A DNA stretch of 64,000 nt. Origin: Pseudarcicella hirudinis. Lineage in GTDB: Bacteria > Bacteroidota > Bacteroidia > Cytophagales > Spirosomataceae. Where the stretch lies: the NCBI RefSeq assembly GCF_900115665.1, contig NZ_FOXH01000002.1, forward strand, positions 265,670 through 329,669, read 5' to 3'. Made by a program: the position numbers and the translations under genes. Below, one piece after another: positions 34,657-43,214 of this stretch (its first letter is position 1; each line of letters opens with the position of its first letter). A model generated the notes under the pieces. The model saw only the letters and a program-made list of their open reading frames with translations, had not been told where the DNA came from and did no database searches.

Positions 34657-34664
34657 CAAAATTA
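34657..34664 (-). promoter_or_regulatory. Candidate -7 promoter element for ahcY
   Basis: Minus-strand TAATTTTG, an exact TAnnTTTG match, 120 bp upstream of the ahcY ATG, predicting a long leader. Confidence 0.5.
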
Positions 34665-34893
34665 ATGTGTTTTCCGGGGAATATGAAAGTAATACAATAA
34701 ATTATTTGCTATTCCTTTTAAATTCAGATAATTAATAAATTAAATTGTTAGATACAGGATTATTTATCTTTTCAGGGTATGCTTGTAAGATAATTTTTAT
34801 TTTTTTTGATTTTTCGCAATTCCGGAGATAAATGACTCATTTACAAAAGATACTCTATTAATTCACCGGTTAAAAACGATAAAGAGCTTAGGT

Positions 34894-34901
34894 TAATTTT
34901 G
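34894..34901 (+). promoter_or_regulatory. Candidate -7 promoter element for the NCS2 permease
   Basis: TAATTTTG, an exact TAnnTTTG match, 44 bp upstream of the ATG at 34946. Confidence 0.5.
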
Positions 34902-34945
34902 TGAATAAAGTCTAATTCAGTAAATTAGAGAATAACCGAATTTTT

Positions 34946-36271
34946 ATGAATAAATTTTTCCAGTTCGAAAAGTATAATACTTCTTCCCGTACAGAAATTA
35001 TTGCAGGATTTTCTTCATTTCTGGCAACCATGTATATCATCGTGGTTAATCCCGCTATACTCAGTCAATCAGGAATGCCATTTAATGCAGTGCTGACTGC
35101 CACTGTAAGTCTGGCGTTTATCTGCACGCTTGTAATGGGTTTGTATGCCAAAAACCCGATTCTGGTAGCACCTGGAATGGGTATGAATGCCTTTTTTACT
35201 TTTAGCGTTGTCCTGGGAATGGGTGTAAAATGGCAGACGGCTTTGGGAGCGGTTTTCTGGTCAGGGATTATTTTTATTTTACTTTCTGTTTTTAATATCC
35301 GTAATCATATAGTCAACGCAATTCCTAAGCAGCTGAGGTATGCTATTTCTGCCGGAATCGGGCTTTTTATTACACTGATAGGTTTTATCAATGCAAAATT
35401 TGTTATTTCCAATCCGGCAACTGTTATCGGAATTGCCCCTTTTTCACCAATTCTTATTACTTTTTTGCTGGGTTTGTTTCTGACAACAATTCTGATCGTA
35501 AAAAGGGTAAAAGCCGGAATAATTCTCGGAATAGCTATTACTACTTTACTGTCAATTCCTATTGGCAGGATTTGGGGAGATGCTTCCGCAGTTAATTTCG
35601 GTAAATCCACTCTGGTAAACTGGCAGGGAATGTGGGCTTCGCCAGACTTTAGTCTGTTTTTTCAGGCCGACTTCGCAGGGGCACTTAGATTCTCACTTTT
35701 GCCTGTTATGTTTGCTTTTGTGTTTACGGATATGTTCGACAGTCTTTCCACATTTGTAGGCGTTGCCGAAGCAGCAGAATTACATGATGAAAACGGTGAA
35801 CCCAGAAATCTGAAGAAATCCCTTCTGACAGATGCCATTGCTACTACTTTGGCTGGATTGTTCGGAACCAGCCCTGGAACGGCTTATATTGAATCAGCAG
35901 TTGGCATAGAGCAGGGGGGAAGAACTGGCTTAACGGCCGTAGTTGCTGCCTTTTTATTTCTTCCCTTTATGTTTTTATCGCCATTGTTATCTATTATTCC
36001 TGCTATTGCCACAGCTCCTGCCTTGATTCTTGTCGGTGTATTTATGATGAAACCTGTTATCAAAATTAACTGGTCGGAAATGGATGATGCTATTCCTGCT
36101 TTTTTAGCAATGGTTTTGATCCCTTTCAGCTATTCAATTACACAGGGTATTATCTGGGGGTTTTTGAGCTGGACAATTGTTAAAACAATTTTGGGGAAAT
36201 CTGAGGAAGTGCCTGTTTCTCTTTGGGTTGTGGACGTTTTTATCTTGATTTCTTTGTTTTTGGGGCATTAG
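34946..36271 (+). CDS. NCS2-family purine (guanine/hypoxanthine or adenine) permease
   Basis: A 441-residue inner-membrane transporter with about 12-14 helices. The start RTEIIAGFSSFLATMYIIVVNP and the motif ILVAPGMGMNAFFTF (about 72-86) are typical of the AzgA/PbuG/GhxP branch of NCS2, which take up purine bases by proton symport. Further conserved pieces are FVFTDMFDSLSTFVG (about 266-280), with the substrate-contacting Asp/Glu region, and LFGTSPGTAYIESAVGI. The precise base cannot be told. Its stop codon touches the first copy of a 38-bp tandem repeat. The neighbours ahcY and the nucleosidase also generate purine bases or nucleosides. Confidence 0.92.
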   Translation: MNKFFQFEKYNTSSRTEIIAGFSSFLATMYIIVVNPAILSQSGMPFNAVLTATVSLAFICTLVMGLYAKNPILVAPGMGMNAFFTFSVVLGMGVKWQTALGAVFWSGIIFILLSVFNIRNHIVNAIPKQLRYAISAGIGLFITLIGFINAKFVISNPATVIGIAPFSPILITFLLGLFLTTILIVKRVKAGIILGIAITTLLSIPIGRIWGDASAVNFGKSTLVNWQGMWASPDFSLFFQADFAGALRFSLLPVMFAFVFTDMFDSLSTFVGVAEAAELHDENGEPRNLKKSLLTDAIATTLAGLFGTSPGTAYIESAVGIEQGGRTGLTAVVAAFLFLPFMFLSPLLSIIPAIATAPALILVGVFMMKPVIKINWSEMDDAIPAFLAMVLIPFSYSITQGIIWGFLSWTIVKTILGKSEEVPVSLWVVDVFILISLFLGH

Positions 36272-36415
36272 TTGTAACCACATAGGTTTATAGGGAACAT
36301 AGTTGTAAGTTGTAACCACATAGGGATATAGGGAACATAGTTGTAAGTTGTAACCACTTAGGCTTATAGGGAACATGTTGTAAGTTGTAACCACATAGGC
36401 ATATAGGGAACATAG
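36271..36415. repeat. 38-bp tandem repeat, about 3.8 copies
   Basis: Copies begin at 36271, 36309, 36347 and 36384 (periods 38, 38, 37), each starting GTTGTAACCACaTAGG, then a variable 2-3 base position, then TATAGGGAACAT and a GTTGTAA tail. The last copy is cut short and runs into ATAGGGAAAATG. The array starts on the last base of the purine permease stop codon. No cas genes or unique spacers exist, so it is not CRISPR. Variation sits mostly at one position of the unit. Confidence 0.9.
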
Positions 36416-36510
36416 GGAAAATGATTGTTAGTGTTTTTTAGTTTAATGAGTTAGATTGATTACTCAGATTTCGAGTGGATTTATTTTTATTTTCATCAAA
36501 ACATAACTTT

Positions 36511-37320
36511 ATGAAGAACAGATTTTTATTATTTTTTTGCCTTTTTCTATTCAGATTGCATGATACTCCGGCACAGATTAAAGAACCCGGAATTGCTATT
36601 GTCGGGGCTTTCAGAGATGAGGTTGAACTTCTGATTTCCAAAATTGAGGATAAACAGGTTTATAACATCAGGGGGATTAGTTTCTTTACCGGAAAACTCG
36701 GAGGAAAATCAGTGGTTTTGGTAAAGTCAGGCGTTGGGAAGGTAAATGCAGCGATGACAATGACTTTATTACTTGAAAAATTTAATCCGCAACAGGTGAT
36801 TTTTTCAGGGGTTGCCGGCGGGTTGAACCCCGGACTTGCTCCTGCTGATATTGTGATTGCAGAGAAAACAGCATTGTATGATTTCGGCAAGTTGAGCAAC
36901 GATACTTTTACTTATTGGAGCACTTCTCACCCGGAAACCAGGGTAGAAAACCCTTTATTTTTTCCCGCAGATTCTGTTCTTTTGAAATACGCAAAAATTG
37001 CTGCCACAAAAGTGGCTTTGAAAGGAATTGAAACAAATCTTAAACCTAAAATTATAGGCGGAATTGTTGTAACGGGAGATATGTTTGTCGCTTCTTCTGC
37101 CAAAAAACACATACTTGTAAAGGATTTAAAAGCCGATGCAACAGAAATGGAAGGTGCGGCGATTGCCCAGGTTTGTTATGAAATGAAGATAGCTTGTCTG
37201 ATTATCAGGAGTTTGAGTGATTCTGCCGATGAAAATGCACATCTGGATTTCAATAAATTTAAAGCGATTGCTGCTGAAAATTCTGCAAACCTGATTATTG
37301 AAACGCTCAGGTTATTATGA
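36511..37320 (+). CDS. Exported MTA/SAH nucleosidase-family protein
   Basis: 269 residues from the ATG at 36511, which starts a signal peptide (MKNRFLLFFCLFLFRLHDTPAQ); a longer in-frame start upstream is less likely. The remainder is a PNP/UDP-family nucleosidase of the MtnN type: GIAIVGAFRDEVELLISKI (start), VKSGVGKVNAAMT, FSGVAGGLNPGLAPADIVIA, and ATEMEGAAIAQVCY with the purine-binding Glu-Met-Glu. The late Asp is in IRSLSDSADENA. MtnN cleaves 5'-methylthioadenosine and S-adenosylhomocysteine; an exported form suggests salvage of extracellular or periplasmic nucleosides. The 38-bp repeat array lies just upstream. Confidence 0.88.
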   Translation: MKNRFLLFFCLFLFRLHDTPAQIKEPGIAIVGAFRDEVELLISKIEDKQVYNIRGISFFTGKLGGKSVVLVKSGVGKVNAAMTMTLLLEKFNPQQVIFSGVAGGLNPGLAPADIVIAEKTALYDFGKLSNDTFTYWSTSHPETRVENPLFFPADSVLLKYAKIAATKVALKGIETNLKPKIIGGIVVTGDMFVASSAKKHILVKDLKADATEMEGAAIAQVCYEMKIACLIIRSLSDSADENAHLDFNKFKAIAAENSANLIIETLRLL

Positions 37321-37334
37321 AACGCTGAATTGGA

Positions 37335-37368
37335 ATCAGGAAGAACTGATAAATGAGGTCTTCCTGAT
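37335..37368. terminator. Hairpin between convergent nucleosidase and trehalase genes
   Basis: ATCAGGAAGA is perfectly mirrored by TCTTCCTGAT (10 bp) around a 14-base loop, followed by TTTCC rather than a full T run. The position between convergent genes suggests a weak terminator. Confidence 0.5.
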
Positions 37369-37380
37369 TTCCGGCAATTC

Positions 37381-38901
37381 TCAGAACTGATTCAGGAATT
37401 TAAGCAATACCCCGTTTGTCCAGCCAAAGCCATCCTGATTAGGATATTCCCCGCCTCCGGCTTCCGTCCCCTTTTCAACAATGTTGTACTTTTCGGTCAG
37501 TTTTCCGGTTTTTTTGTAAAAATTGATATTTGCCTCTACCCAGTTTTTTCGGATATTTTCAGCTAATTCATCAAGTCCGTAGCTTTTTAATCCTGCATAG
37601 GCCACCCAATGCAAGGGCGCCCATCCGTTGGGAGCATCCCATTGCTGCCCTGAATAATTCAAAGTTGTTAAAAGCCCGCCTTTCTGTAAGAATTGATTTT
37701 TCAGTATTTCAGCCACATCAGAAGCCTGTTCCGGCCGGGCAATCTGAAAAAATAATGGGAAAGCAGCCGCAAGGGAATAAACAGCACATTGTTCATTTAT
37801 GCTGAAATCATAGTCAAAGTAAAACCCTTTTTCCTGATTCCAGCAATATGTCTGAATCGCTTCAGTTCTTTGGTTAATTTTTGTTTCAAATGACTTAACC
37901 GCTTTAGAATCATTTAAGAGGCTGTAGCCTTTCTGCAAAGCCCTTTCCAGATTAAGCAGGAGACAATTCAGATCGACAGGGATAATATCTGTAGTATGTA
38001 TGGTTTTCATGTGCCGGCCATCCTTAAACCATCTGCTGCTAAAATCCCAACCTGATTCTGCGGCAGCACGGATATGCCTGTATATCTCAGCGGGAATCTG
38101 GTCACTTTCTTCTGCTAACTCAATATCTTCCCGGTAAGACTCTTTTCGTGGAGTATCATTGGCGTCCCAGTACCGGTTTAGAATTGTACCGTTTGGCATT
38201 TTAACAACCCTGTTGTTTTCCCGTACCGCCTCATTCAGATTTTCAGCACCATACATCCAGAAATGATATTCTTTCTCCAGAAAGGGTAAATATTGCAGTA
38301 AAATCTCATCCCCTTTTTCATCCTGAAGCAGTTGTACCATTAAGGAAAAAAACGGAGGTTGTGATCTGCCCAGAAAATAAGTCCGATTCCCGTTTGGAAT
38401 ATATCCTAAGGTATTGATGAGGTAAGAAAAATTATCAAGAATGCTCTCAATCAGGTCGAATCGGTTACTTACCTGTAAACCCAGCATCGAAAAATAGCTG
38501 TCCCAGTAATAGATCTCCTGAAATCTTCCACCCGGAACGATATACGAATGTGGTAACGGAATCAGAGAACCTGCATCTTTCCCTTTCACCTGATCGGGCT
38601 GCCTAGTCAGGATTTCCCATAAATCATCAATATGATTGGCGACCGGCTTACTGAGATCGCTCTTATATTCTACAGATTTATTACGGGGTAAGTGAAAATT
38701 AGAGGAGACAAATTCTTTCAGATTAAAGTTTGAAGAGGTTTTTTCTTTCAGATATTTTTCCAGAATTTCTTCATTCTTAAACTTTGGAGTACAGTCATTG
38801 AATGTTTTCGAATCCGGAAAAACGTCATTTAATTGAACGTTTTCAAAAAGCTCTCCATAATCAAAGGACGTATCCTGATTGTTTTGGGGATAAGTATTCA
38901 T
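37381..38901 (-). CDS. treF: Alpha,alpha-trehalase (GH37), cytoplasmic type
   Basis: Hydrolyses trehalose to two glucose molecules. 506 residues, close to TreF length, without a signal peptide, so probably cytoplasmic. Both GH37 signatures are present: PGGRFQEIYYWDSYF (about 121-135) and QQWDAPNGWAPLHW (about 417-430), and the conserved ESGWDFSSRWF segment (about 287-297) holds a catalytic acid region. The C-terminal EKYNIVEKGTEAGGGEYPNQDGFGWTNGV ending is typical. It follows the MFS transporter gene by 206 bp on the same strand; together they probably form a trehalose uptake and use pair, divergent from an AraC regulator. Confidence 0.95.
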   Translation of the reverse strand: MNTYPQNNQDTSFDYGELFENVQLNDVFPDSKTFNDCTPKFKNEEILEKYLKEKTSSNFNLKEFVSSNFHLPRNKSVEYKSDLSKPVANHIDDLWEILTRQPDQVKGKDAGSLIPLPHSYIVPGGRFQEIYYWDSYFSMLGLQVSNRFDLIESILDNFSYLINTLGYIPNGNRTYFLGRSQPPFFSLMVQLLQDEKGDEILLQYLPFLEKEYHFWMYGAENLNEAVRENNRVVKMPNGTILNRYWDANDTPRKESYREDIELAEESDQIPAEIYRHIRAAAESGWDFSSRWFKDGRHMKTIHTTDIIPVDLNCLLLNLERALQKGYSLLNDSKAVKSFETKINQRTEAIQTYCWNQEKGFYFDYDFSINEQCAVYSLAAAFPLFFQIARPEQASDVAEILKNQFLQKGGLLTTLNYSGQQWDAPNGWAPLHWVAYAGLKSYGLDELAENIRKNWVEANINFYKKTGKLTEKYNIVEKGTEAGGGEYPNQDGFGWTNGVLLKFLNQF

Positions 38902-39107
38902 ATGTTATCAAAAATGGTTAATGGTTGAATCGAAGTGTAATTCAGTCCGGCAATGAGGATTTCAGGTCTTACAAACGCATCTTGGATAAGGTTTTGTCTG
39001 AACAACAGATAATAAACACCTTATTTTAACGTGAGCATATTTATCTGTCTGTTAAAGATTTGATATTGAATATCCTGAATAGGCAAAGTTCTGATTTTCT
39101 GGCTCTT

Positions 39108-40373
39108 TTAATGTCCGCCGCCTGCGCTGAGTTTAACGCTTAAATGATTTTTCCCCTGAAGTTTTTTGAAATAAATCAGGCAGAAAACAAGCAAAGTCAT
39201 AGGAACCAGCGAGAAGTAAAAAGCTGTTTGTCCACCGAAAGTCTGAAAGATATTTCCGGTAATAATTGAACCGGTTGTACCTCCCAATGCTGAGAAAATG
39301 ATGATCAATCCTGACATCATTCCGTGCTGGTTTTTAGGTAAAGTGCTCAGAATGATTGAATTAATAGCTGGGTAGATTGGTGCAATAAGCAAACCGATTA
39401 ATGGGAATATGAATGCGACCAACGGAGCGTCTGTCCACCCGGTAATCGCTGCACCCTCTACATTTTGTGCCAATGGTAGTGCTAATAATACTAAGCTTCC
39501 GGCCCCGAGCAGGCAGGTAATGAGTACAAGAATCCAGGATACTTTTTGCAGGACTATCCCTGCAATGAAACGGCCTGCAGCAGTTGATGCGGCCAGGATG
39601 CTGGCCATCTGGATACTAAGTGTATTTGGTAAATGCAGGACTTTATTGTTGAATGTCGGCAGCCAGCTGAAGATACTTTGCTCAATCAATACATAGATGA
39701 AAGCACTTGCTAAAAAAACCAGTACGATAGGAATGTACAATAATTGAAACATTTTGAAAAAACCGACATAATTACTGTCGATCTCAACGGCGCTTTGTCC
39801 TTTTTCTTTGTCAATTGTAGTAGAATAAAGAAGTAAGAATGCCAGAACGGCCAGGCCTGACAAAACATAATACACATTAGTCCATCCGCTGGATTTTACG
39901 TTTGTGTCGTCAATGAAAAAACTGAATATAAAGTAGCCTGTCAGAATACCGATCATGAAAAAAGATTCGATAAAGTTCATCAGACTGATGTGTTCATTTT
40001 CATCTTTGGTAATGATTCCGATGGTAGCATATACCGATACTTTTATCAGGGCAAAACTGGCACCGGTTACAGCAAAAAGAACTTTTGTCATCCAGAAGCT
40101 ATTTAATGAAGGCATAGCCAGACAGGCGATTGCTACGGCTGCCAGTGCGATCAGCATAGCATTTTTGTAGCCTATTTTATTCAGATAGGAAGCAACGATA
40201 AATGAAGTGACAGCAATACTCAGATCTTTAAAAGCTTCGAGGATGGCAGCGGAGGACTGGTTAATGCCATAGGTTGACTGGACCTGAAGGATTACTGTTC
40301 CTACGCTGTTTAACAAAATAGCAAACAGAAAGTAGTTGATGAAAATAGAAACCTTGATTTTCCACTGATTCAT
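39108..40373 (-). CDS. MFS transporter, probable sugar uptake
   Basis: A 421-residue major facilitator with 12 predicted helices, starting MNQWKIKVSIFINYF and showing the N-half loop SYLNKIGYKNAML and a central charged loop (TIDKEKGQSAVEID). The sequence ends in a His/Gly-rich tail (LSAGGGH). It resembles the FucP-like/FHS and related Bacteroidota sugar permeases more than drug exporters, but this is an impression only. Location upstream of trehalase and divergent from an AraC-type regulator suggests trehalose or glucose as substrate. A hairpin with a T run lies in its leader. Confidence 0.85.
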   Translation of the reverse strand: MNQWKIKVSIFINYFLFAILLNSVGTVILQVQSTYGINQSSAAILEAFKDLSIAVTSFIVASYLNKIGYKNAMLIALAAVAIACLAMPSLNSFWMTKVLFAVTGASFALIKVSVYATIGIITKDENEHISLMNFIESFFMIGILTGYFIFSFFIDDTNVKSSGWTNVYYVLSGLAVLAFLLLYSTTIDKEKGQSAVEIDSNYVGFFKMFQLLYIPIVLVFLASAFIYVLIEQSIFSWLPTFNNKVLHLPNTLSIQMASILAASTAAGRFIAGIVLQKVSWILVLITCLLGAGSLVLLALPLAQNVEGAAITGWTDAPLVAFIFPLIGLLIAPIYPAINSIILSTLPKNQHGMMSGLIIIFSALGGTTGSIITGNIFQTFGGQTAFYFSLVPMTLLVFCLIYFKKLQGKNHLSVKLSAGGGH

Positions 40374-40450
40374 GATTTTGCTTGTCGGTTTGTTGTATTT
40401 AAAGTTCTAAAAAATCAATATTTTATCCAAAAAAATGCCGTATACTGAAT

Positions 40451-40476
40451 AAAAAAGCGGACGATAAGCCCGCTTT
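40451..40476 (-). terminator. Terminator-like hairpin in the MFS transporter leader (possible attenuator)
   Basis: On the minus strand AAAGCGG pairs with CCGCTTT (7 bp, 9-base loop) and runs into TTTTTT. It lies 78 bp upstream of the MFS ATG, in the direction of that gene, so it would stop transcription before the gene unless it is regulated or read through. Confidence 0.55.
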
Positions 40477-40672
40477 ATGTATAAATCTTCCAAAACAATA
40501 TTCTCTCTTTATGAATATTAATTTACGCTTAAATGTTTAAAAATGGTTAATGGGTGATTGTGTTACAAATTTCGTCGGATAAGGGCTAAAAAACTACTCT
40601 TATATTATTATGTTTTAGTACTGTGTTAAGATATTTGTACTAATTATTATATAAAGAATCGTAATATCGTTC

Positions 40673-40680
40673 TATCTTTG
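40673..40680 (+). promoter_or_regulatory. Candidate -7 promoter element for the AraC gene
   Basis: TATCTTTG, an exact TAnnTTTG match, 149 bp upstream of the AraC-family start at 40830. Confidence 0.4.
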
Positions 40681-40829
40681 GGTTAATATAGAATTTTTAT
40701 AATATTATCTATGTAATTTCGAAGATGCTCAAATGCTAAATCTGAAGCAGGGGTCAGCGCGTAAAAGAAGTAATAATTTACCGAATTTAACATTTTTTTC
40801 GTAAAGAAAAAAGTGATACACGATTAATT

Positions 40830-41705
40830 ATGAGAACAGAATTTGAGCGGATAATTCCTGATGAAGGAAGCTCTTTCAGACTATTGCATGAAAATCTCTC
40901 AGTTCAGGAATTTACCTGGGACTATCATTATCATCCGGAATATGAAATAGTCTGTGTTTTAGGAGCAACAGGAAGGCGCCATGTCGGGAATCATCTTAGC
41001 TATTATGAAAGCGGAGACCTGGTTCTGATCGGACCTAATTTACCCCATGCAGGTTTTGGTTACGGGGCCGTAGGACATTATGAGCAGGTTGTTCTTCAGT
41101 TTCTGGATAATTTTTTGGGAGATTCTTTTTTCAACAGCCCTGAAGTTTCAGGAGTAAGAGAGATGTTTGAACGCTCAAAGCAGGGACTGGCTTTTCATGG
41201 AGAAACAAAAAGAATTGTAAGTGAACGCCTGAAGAAACTCAGTCAGTTTTCCCACTTTGAGAAATTAATCGAACTTCTGGAGCTTTTTCATATCCTTGCT
41301 GGATCAGAGGAATATACTTTACTGAATGATACGGAAAAAAGATATGATTTTAACCAGAAAGATCAGCTAAGGCTTAGTAAAGTTTACCAGTTTGTAGAAC
41401 AAAATTATCAGAAAGCTATTGAAATACAGGATGTGGCAAGTGTAGCAAGTCTGACGGTTCCCGCTTTTTGTAATTACTTCAAAAAAGTTACAAACCAGAC
41501 TTTTACGGATTTTGTGAATGAATACAGAATTAACAAGGCAACCAATATGTTAACCCAGGGCGAGACGGTCGCTGATGCCTGCTTTAAATCCGGTTTTAAC
41601 AATGTATCTTATTTTGGAAGGGTTTTTAGAAATATGAAAGGAAGAAGCCCTTCAGAATTTGGGAAAATGATTGGGAAAAGACAGGATTTGAGAAATAAGA
41701 TTTGA
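40830..41705 (+). CDS. AraC-family regulator with cupin sensor domain
   Basis: 291 residues. An N-terminal cupin-like ligand domain with the metal-type motif YHYHPEYEI (about 33-41) and GDLVLIGPNLPHAG (about 66-79) precedes a C-terminal AraC helix-turn-helix pair (about 185-285: IQDVASVASLTVPAFCNYFK, then FKSGFNNVSYFGRVFRNMKG and RSPSEF). It is divergent from the MFS-trehalase pair, so it probably controls sugar use there. A second, clearly paralogous regulator lies at 59238-60104. Ligand unknown. Confidence 0.92.
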   Translation: MRTEFERIIPDEGSSFRLLHENLSVQEFTWDYHYHPEYEIVCVLGATGRRHVGNHLSYYESGDLVLIGPNLPHAGFGYGAVGHYEQVVLQFLDNFLGDSFFNSPEVSGVREMFERSKQGLAFHGETKRIVSERLKKLSQFSHFEKLIELLELFHILAGSEEYTLLNDTEKRYDFNQKDQLRLSKVYQFVEQNYQKAIEIQDVASVASLTVPAFCNYFKKVTNQTFTDFVNEYRINKATNMLTQGETVADACFKSGFNNVSYFGRVFRNMKGRSPSEFGKMIGKRQDLRNKI

Positions 41706-41727
41706 GATGAATCTTTCATCTCAAATC
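41699..41727. terminator. 13-bp perfect hairpin at the AraC stop codon
   Basis: GATTTGAGATGAA is exactly mirrored by TTCATCTCAAATC around a 3-base loop. The left arm contains the AraC stop codon and the hairpin lies 14 bp from the stop of convergent murF. T runs are weak on both sides. Confidence 0.65.
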
Positions 41728-41741
41728 TTAACTTTTCCCTT

Positions 41742-43055
41742 CTAAAACTTCCCATCCAGAAAAGGCAGTACACTTTCCAATCCCATTCCGCGGGAGCCTT
41801 TTACCAGAATATGTGTATTTTTTATTTCATGGTCCTGCAGCCAGACGTGCAGCCCGAATTTATCCGGGAAATAGTTTACTTTCATAAGCGGGAGAGGCTT
41901 TACAGCAGCTTGCATGAGCGTTCCGGCTAAAAGAATATAATCAAAATTACAGGTCGACAGTAGTTTACCGATTGCTTCATGCTCCTGAGGGGAGTCCGGA
42001 CCTAACTCAAACATATCCCCCAAAATCACCATTTTCTTGTCTGCTTTCAGGTTGTTGAAGTTAGTAATGGCTGCTGACATTGAAGATGGATTGGCATTGT
42101 AAGCATCCATCAGAACAAGATTTGAGCCTTTTTGTACAAACTGAGAACGGTTATTATCAGGATTATACTCCGAAATCCCCTTATTAGCTTTTTCTGCCGA
42201 AACACCAAAATACTTCCCGATAGCCAGGGCATTTACGATATTTTCAAAATTATAACTCCCTGTCAGATGCGAATGTACCTGCTCGCCATTTTCTGCCTCA
42301 TATATCACAAAAGGGATTTCTTCCAGCAATTTTGCAGAGAGAAAAGAACCTTTTTGCCCATATTCAATTTTTTCCTGAAAAGACCTGGCATTCACCATAT
42401 CCATCAGAATTTCATTCAGCTGATTGACAAAAACAGTTCCTCCGCTGGCTGATAGGAAATCCAGTAATTCTCCTTTGCCTTTTTTGACCCCTTCCATTCC
42501 TCCGAAGCCTTCCAGATGGGCTTTCCCGATGTTTGTAATGAAACCATGAGTAGGTTCGCAGATCTCAACCAATTCCTGAATATCTCCCTGTTTGTTGGCT
42601 CCCATCTCAATAATGGCAATTTCAACAGAAGAATCAATAGCCAGTACAGTAAGCGGAACACCGATATGGTTATTCAGATTGCCTTTTGTGGCATAAGTTC
42701 TGAATTTTTGAGACAGAACACTGTTTGTAAGTTCCTTTGAAGTGGTTTTTCCATTCGATCCGGTAAGTCCTACAAAAGGTATTTTCAAGGTTTTGCGATG
42801 AAAATTGGCCAATTGCTGCAAGGCTTTCAGTCCATCCTCAACTAAAAGAATATTTTCATCCGTAACATATTGCTCCTCATCCACTACTGCAAAGGCAGCA
42901 CCTTTTTCCAACGCCTGCCGGGCAAAGTTATTGGCATTGAAATTTGGCCCTTTCAATGCAAAAAACATCACATCTTTTTCTATTTTTCGGGTATCAGTTG
43001 AAACACCTGAGCAGGTTAAATATTTTTGATATAAGTCAGAAATGGATATTATCAT
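41742..43055 (-). CDS. murF: UDP-MurNAc-tripeptide-D-alanyl-D-alanine ligase
   Basis: Last cytoplasmic amino-acid addition in peptidoglycan precursor synthesis, ATP-dependent. 437 residues from the ATG at 43053-43055 (MIISISDLYQ); an upstream in-frame start adds only 15 unlikely residues. Mur-ligase motifs are STDTRKIEKDVMFFALKG (about 19-36), the P-loop LTGSNGKTTSKE (about 101-112), IEMGANKQGDI (about 151-161), and the C-domain DAYNANPSSM (about 322-331) and ILGDMFELG. It is a lone gene rather than in a dcw cluster, which is common in Cytophagales. Confidence 0.95.
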   Translation of the reverse strand: MIISISDLYQKYLTCSGVSTDTRKIEKDVMFFALKGPNFNANNFARQALEKGAAFAVVDEEQYVTDENILLVEDGLKALQQLANFHRKTLKIPFVGLTGSNGKTTSKELTNSVLSQKFRTYATKGNLNNHIGVPLTVLAIDSSVEIAIIEMGANKQGDIQELVEICEPTHGFITNIGKAHLEGFGGMEGVKKGKGELLDFLSASGGTVFVNQLNEILMDMVNARSFQEKIEYGQKGSFLSAKLLEEIPFVIYEAENGEQVHSHLTGSYNFENIVNALAIGKYFGVSAEKANKGISEYNPDNNRSQFVQKGSNLVLMDAYNANPSSMSAAITNFNNLKADKKMVILGDMFELGPDSPQEHEAIGKLLSTCNFDYILLAGTLMQAAVKPLPLMKVNYFPDKFGLHVWLQDHEIKNTHILVKGSRGMGLESVLPFLDGKF

Positions 43056-43214
43056 TGTAATTTTATCGTTATTTATTGAGTAATAAACGAGGAATGACAC
43101 TTTGACGACAGGAAAAGGATGAAGATTCAGAAATCTGAAAGACTATCTAAATCTTATTCTCTTTGCTTATGCGTATCGCTTCCGGCAAAATTACTTTAAC
43201 AAAATTATATTCAG

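Larger units (their letters stand above)
34537..34945. other. Divergent intergenic region between ahcY and the purine permease
   Basis: 409 bp, AT-rich, without a gene. It carries one exact -7 element for each direction (listed separately). The roughly 110-base ahcY leader has no fold I can match to a SAH or SAM riboswitch. Confidence 0.55.
40374..40829. other. Divergent region between the MFS and AraC genes
   Basis: 456 bp without a gene. It contains an AraC-side -7 element, a terminator-like hairpin in the MFS leader and a TAnnTTTG near match (minus-strand GAAATTTG, 40566-40573) that could start the MFS transcript. The rest is AT-rich. Confidence 0.55.

Noticed and set aside
34537-34660. 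SAH or SAM riboswitch upstream of ahcY
   Set aside because: No fold with the conserved junctions of these riboswitches could be drawn; the leader is AT-rich and unstructured by eye.
36134-36394. 86-codon frame reading through the 38-bp repeats
   Set aside because: It is the translation of a noncoding tandem repeat plus antisense permease sequence (repeated VTTYN-type peptide), not a gene.
36271-36415. CRISPR array
   Set aside because: Units are contiguous with no unique spacers, and no cas gene is present.
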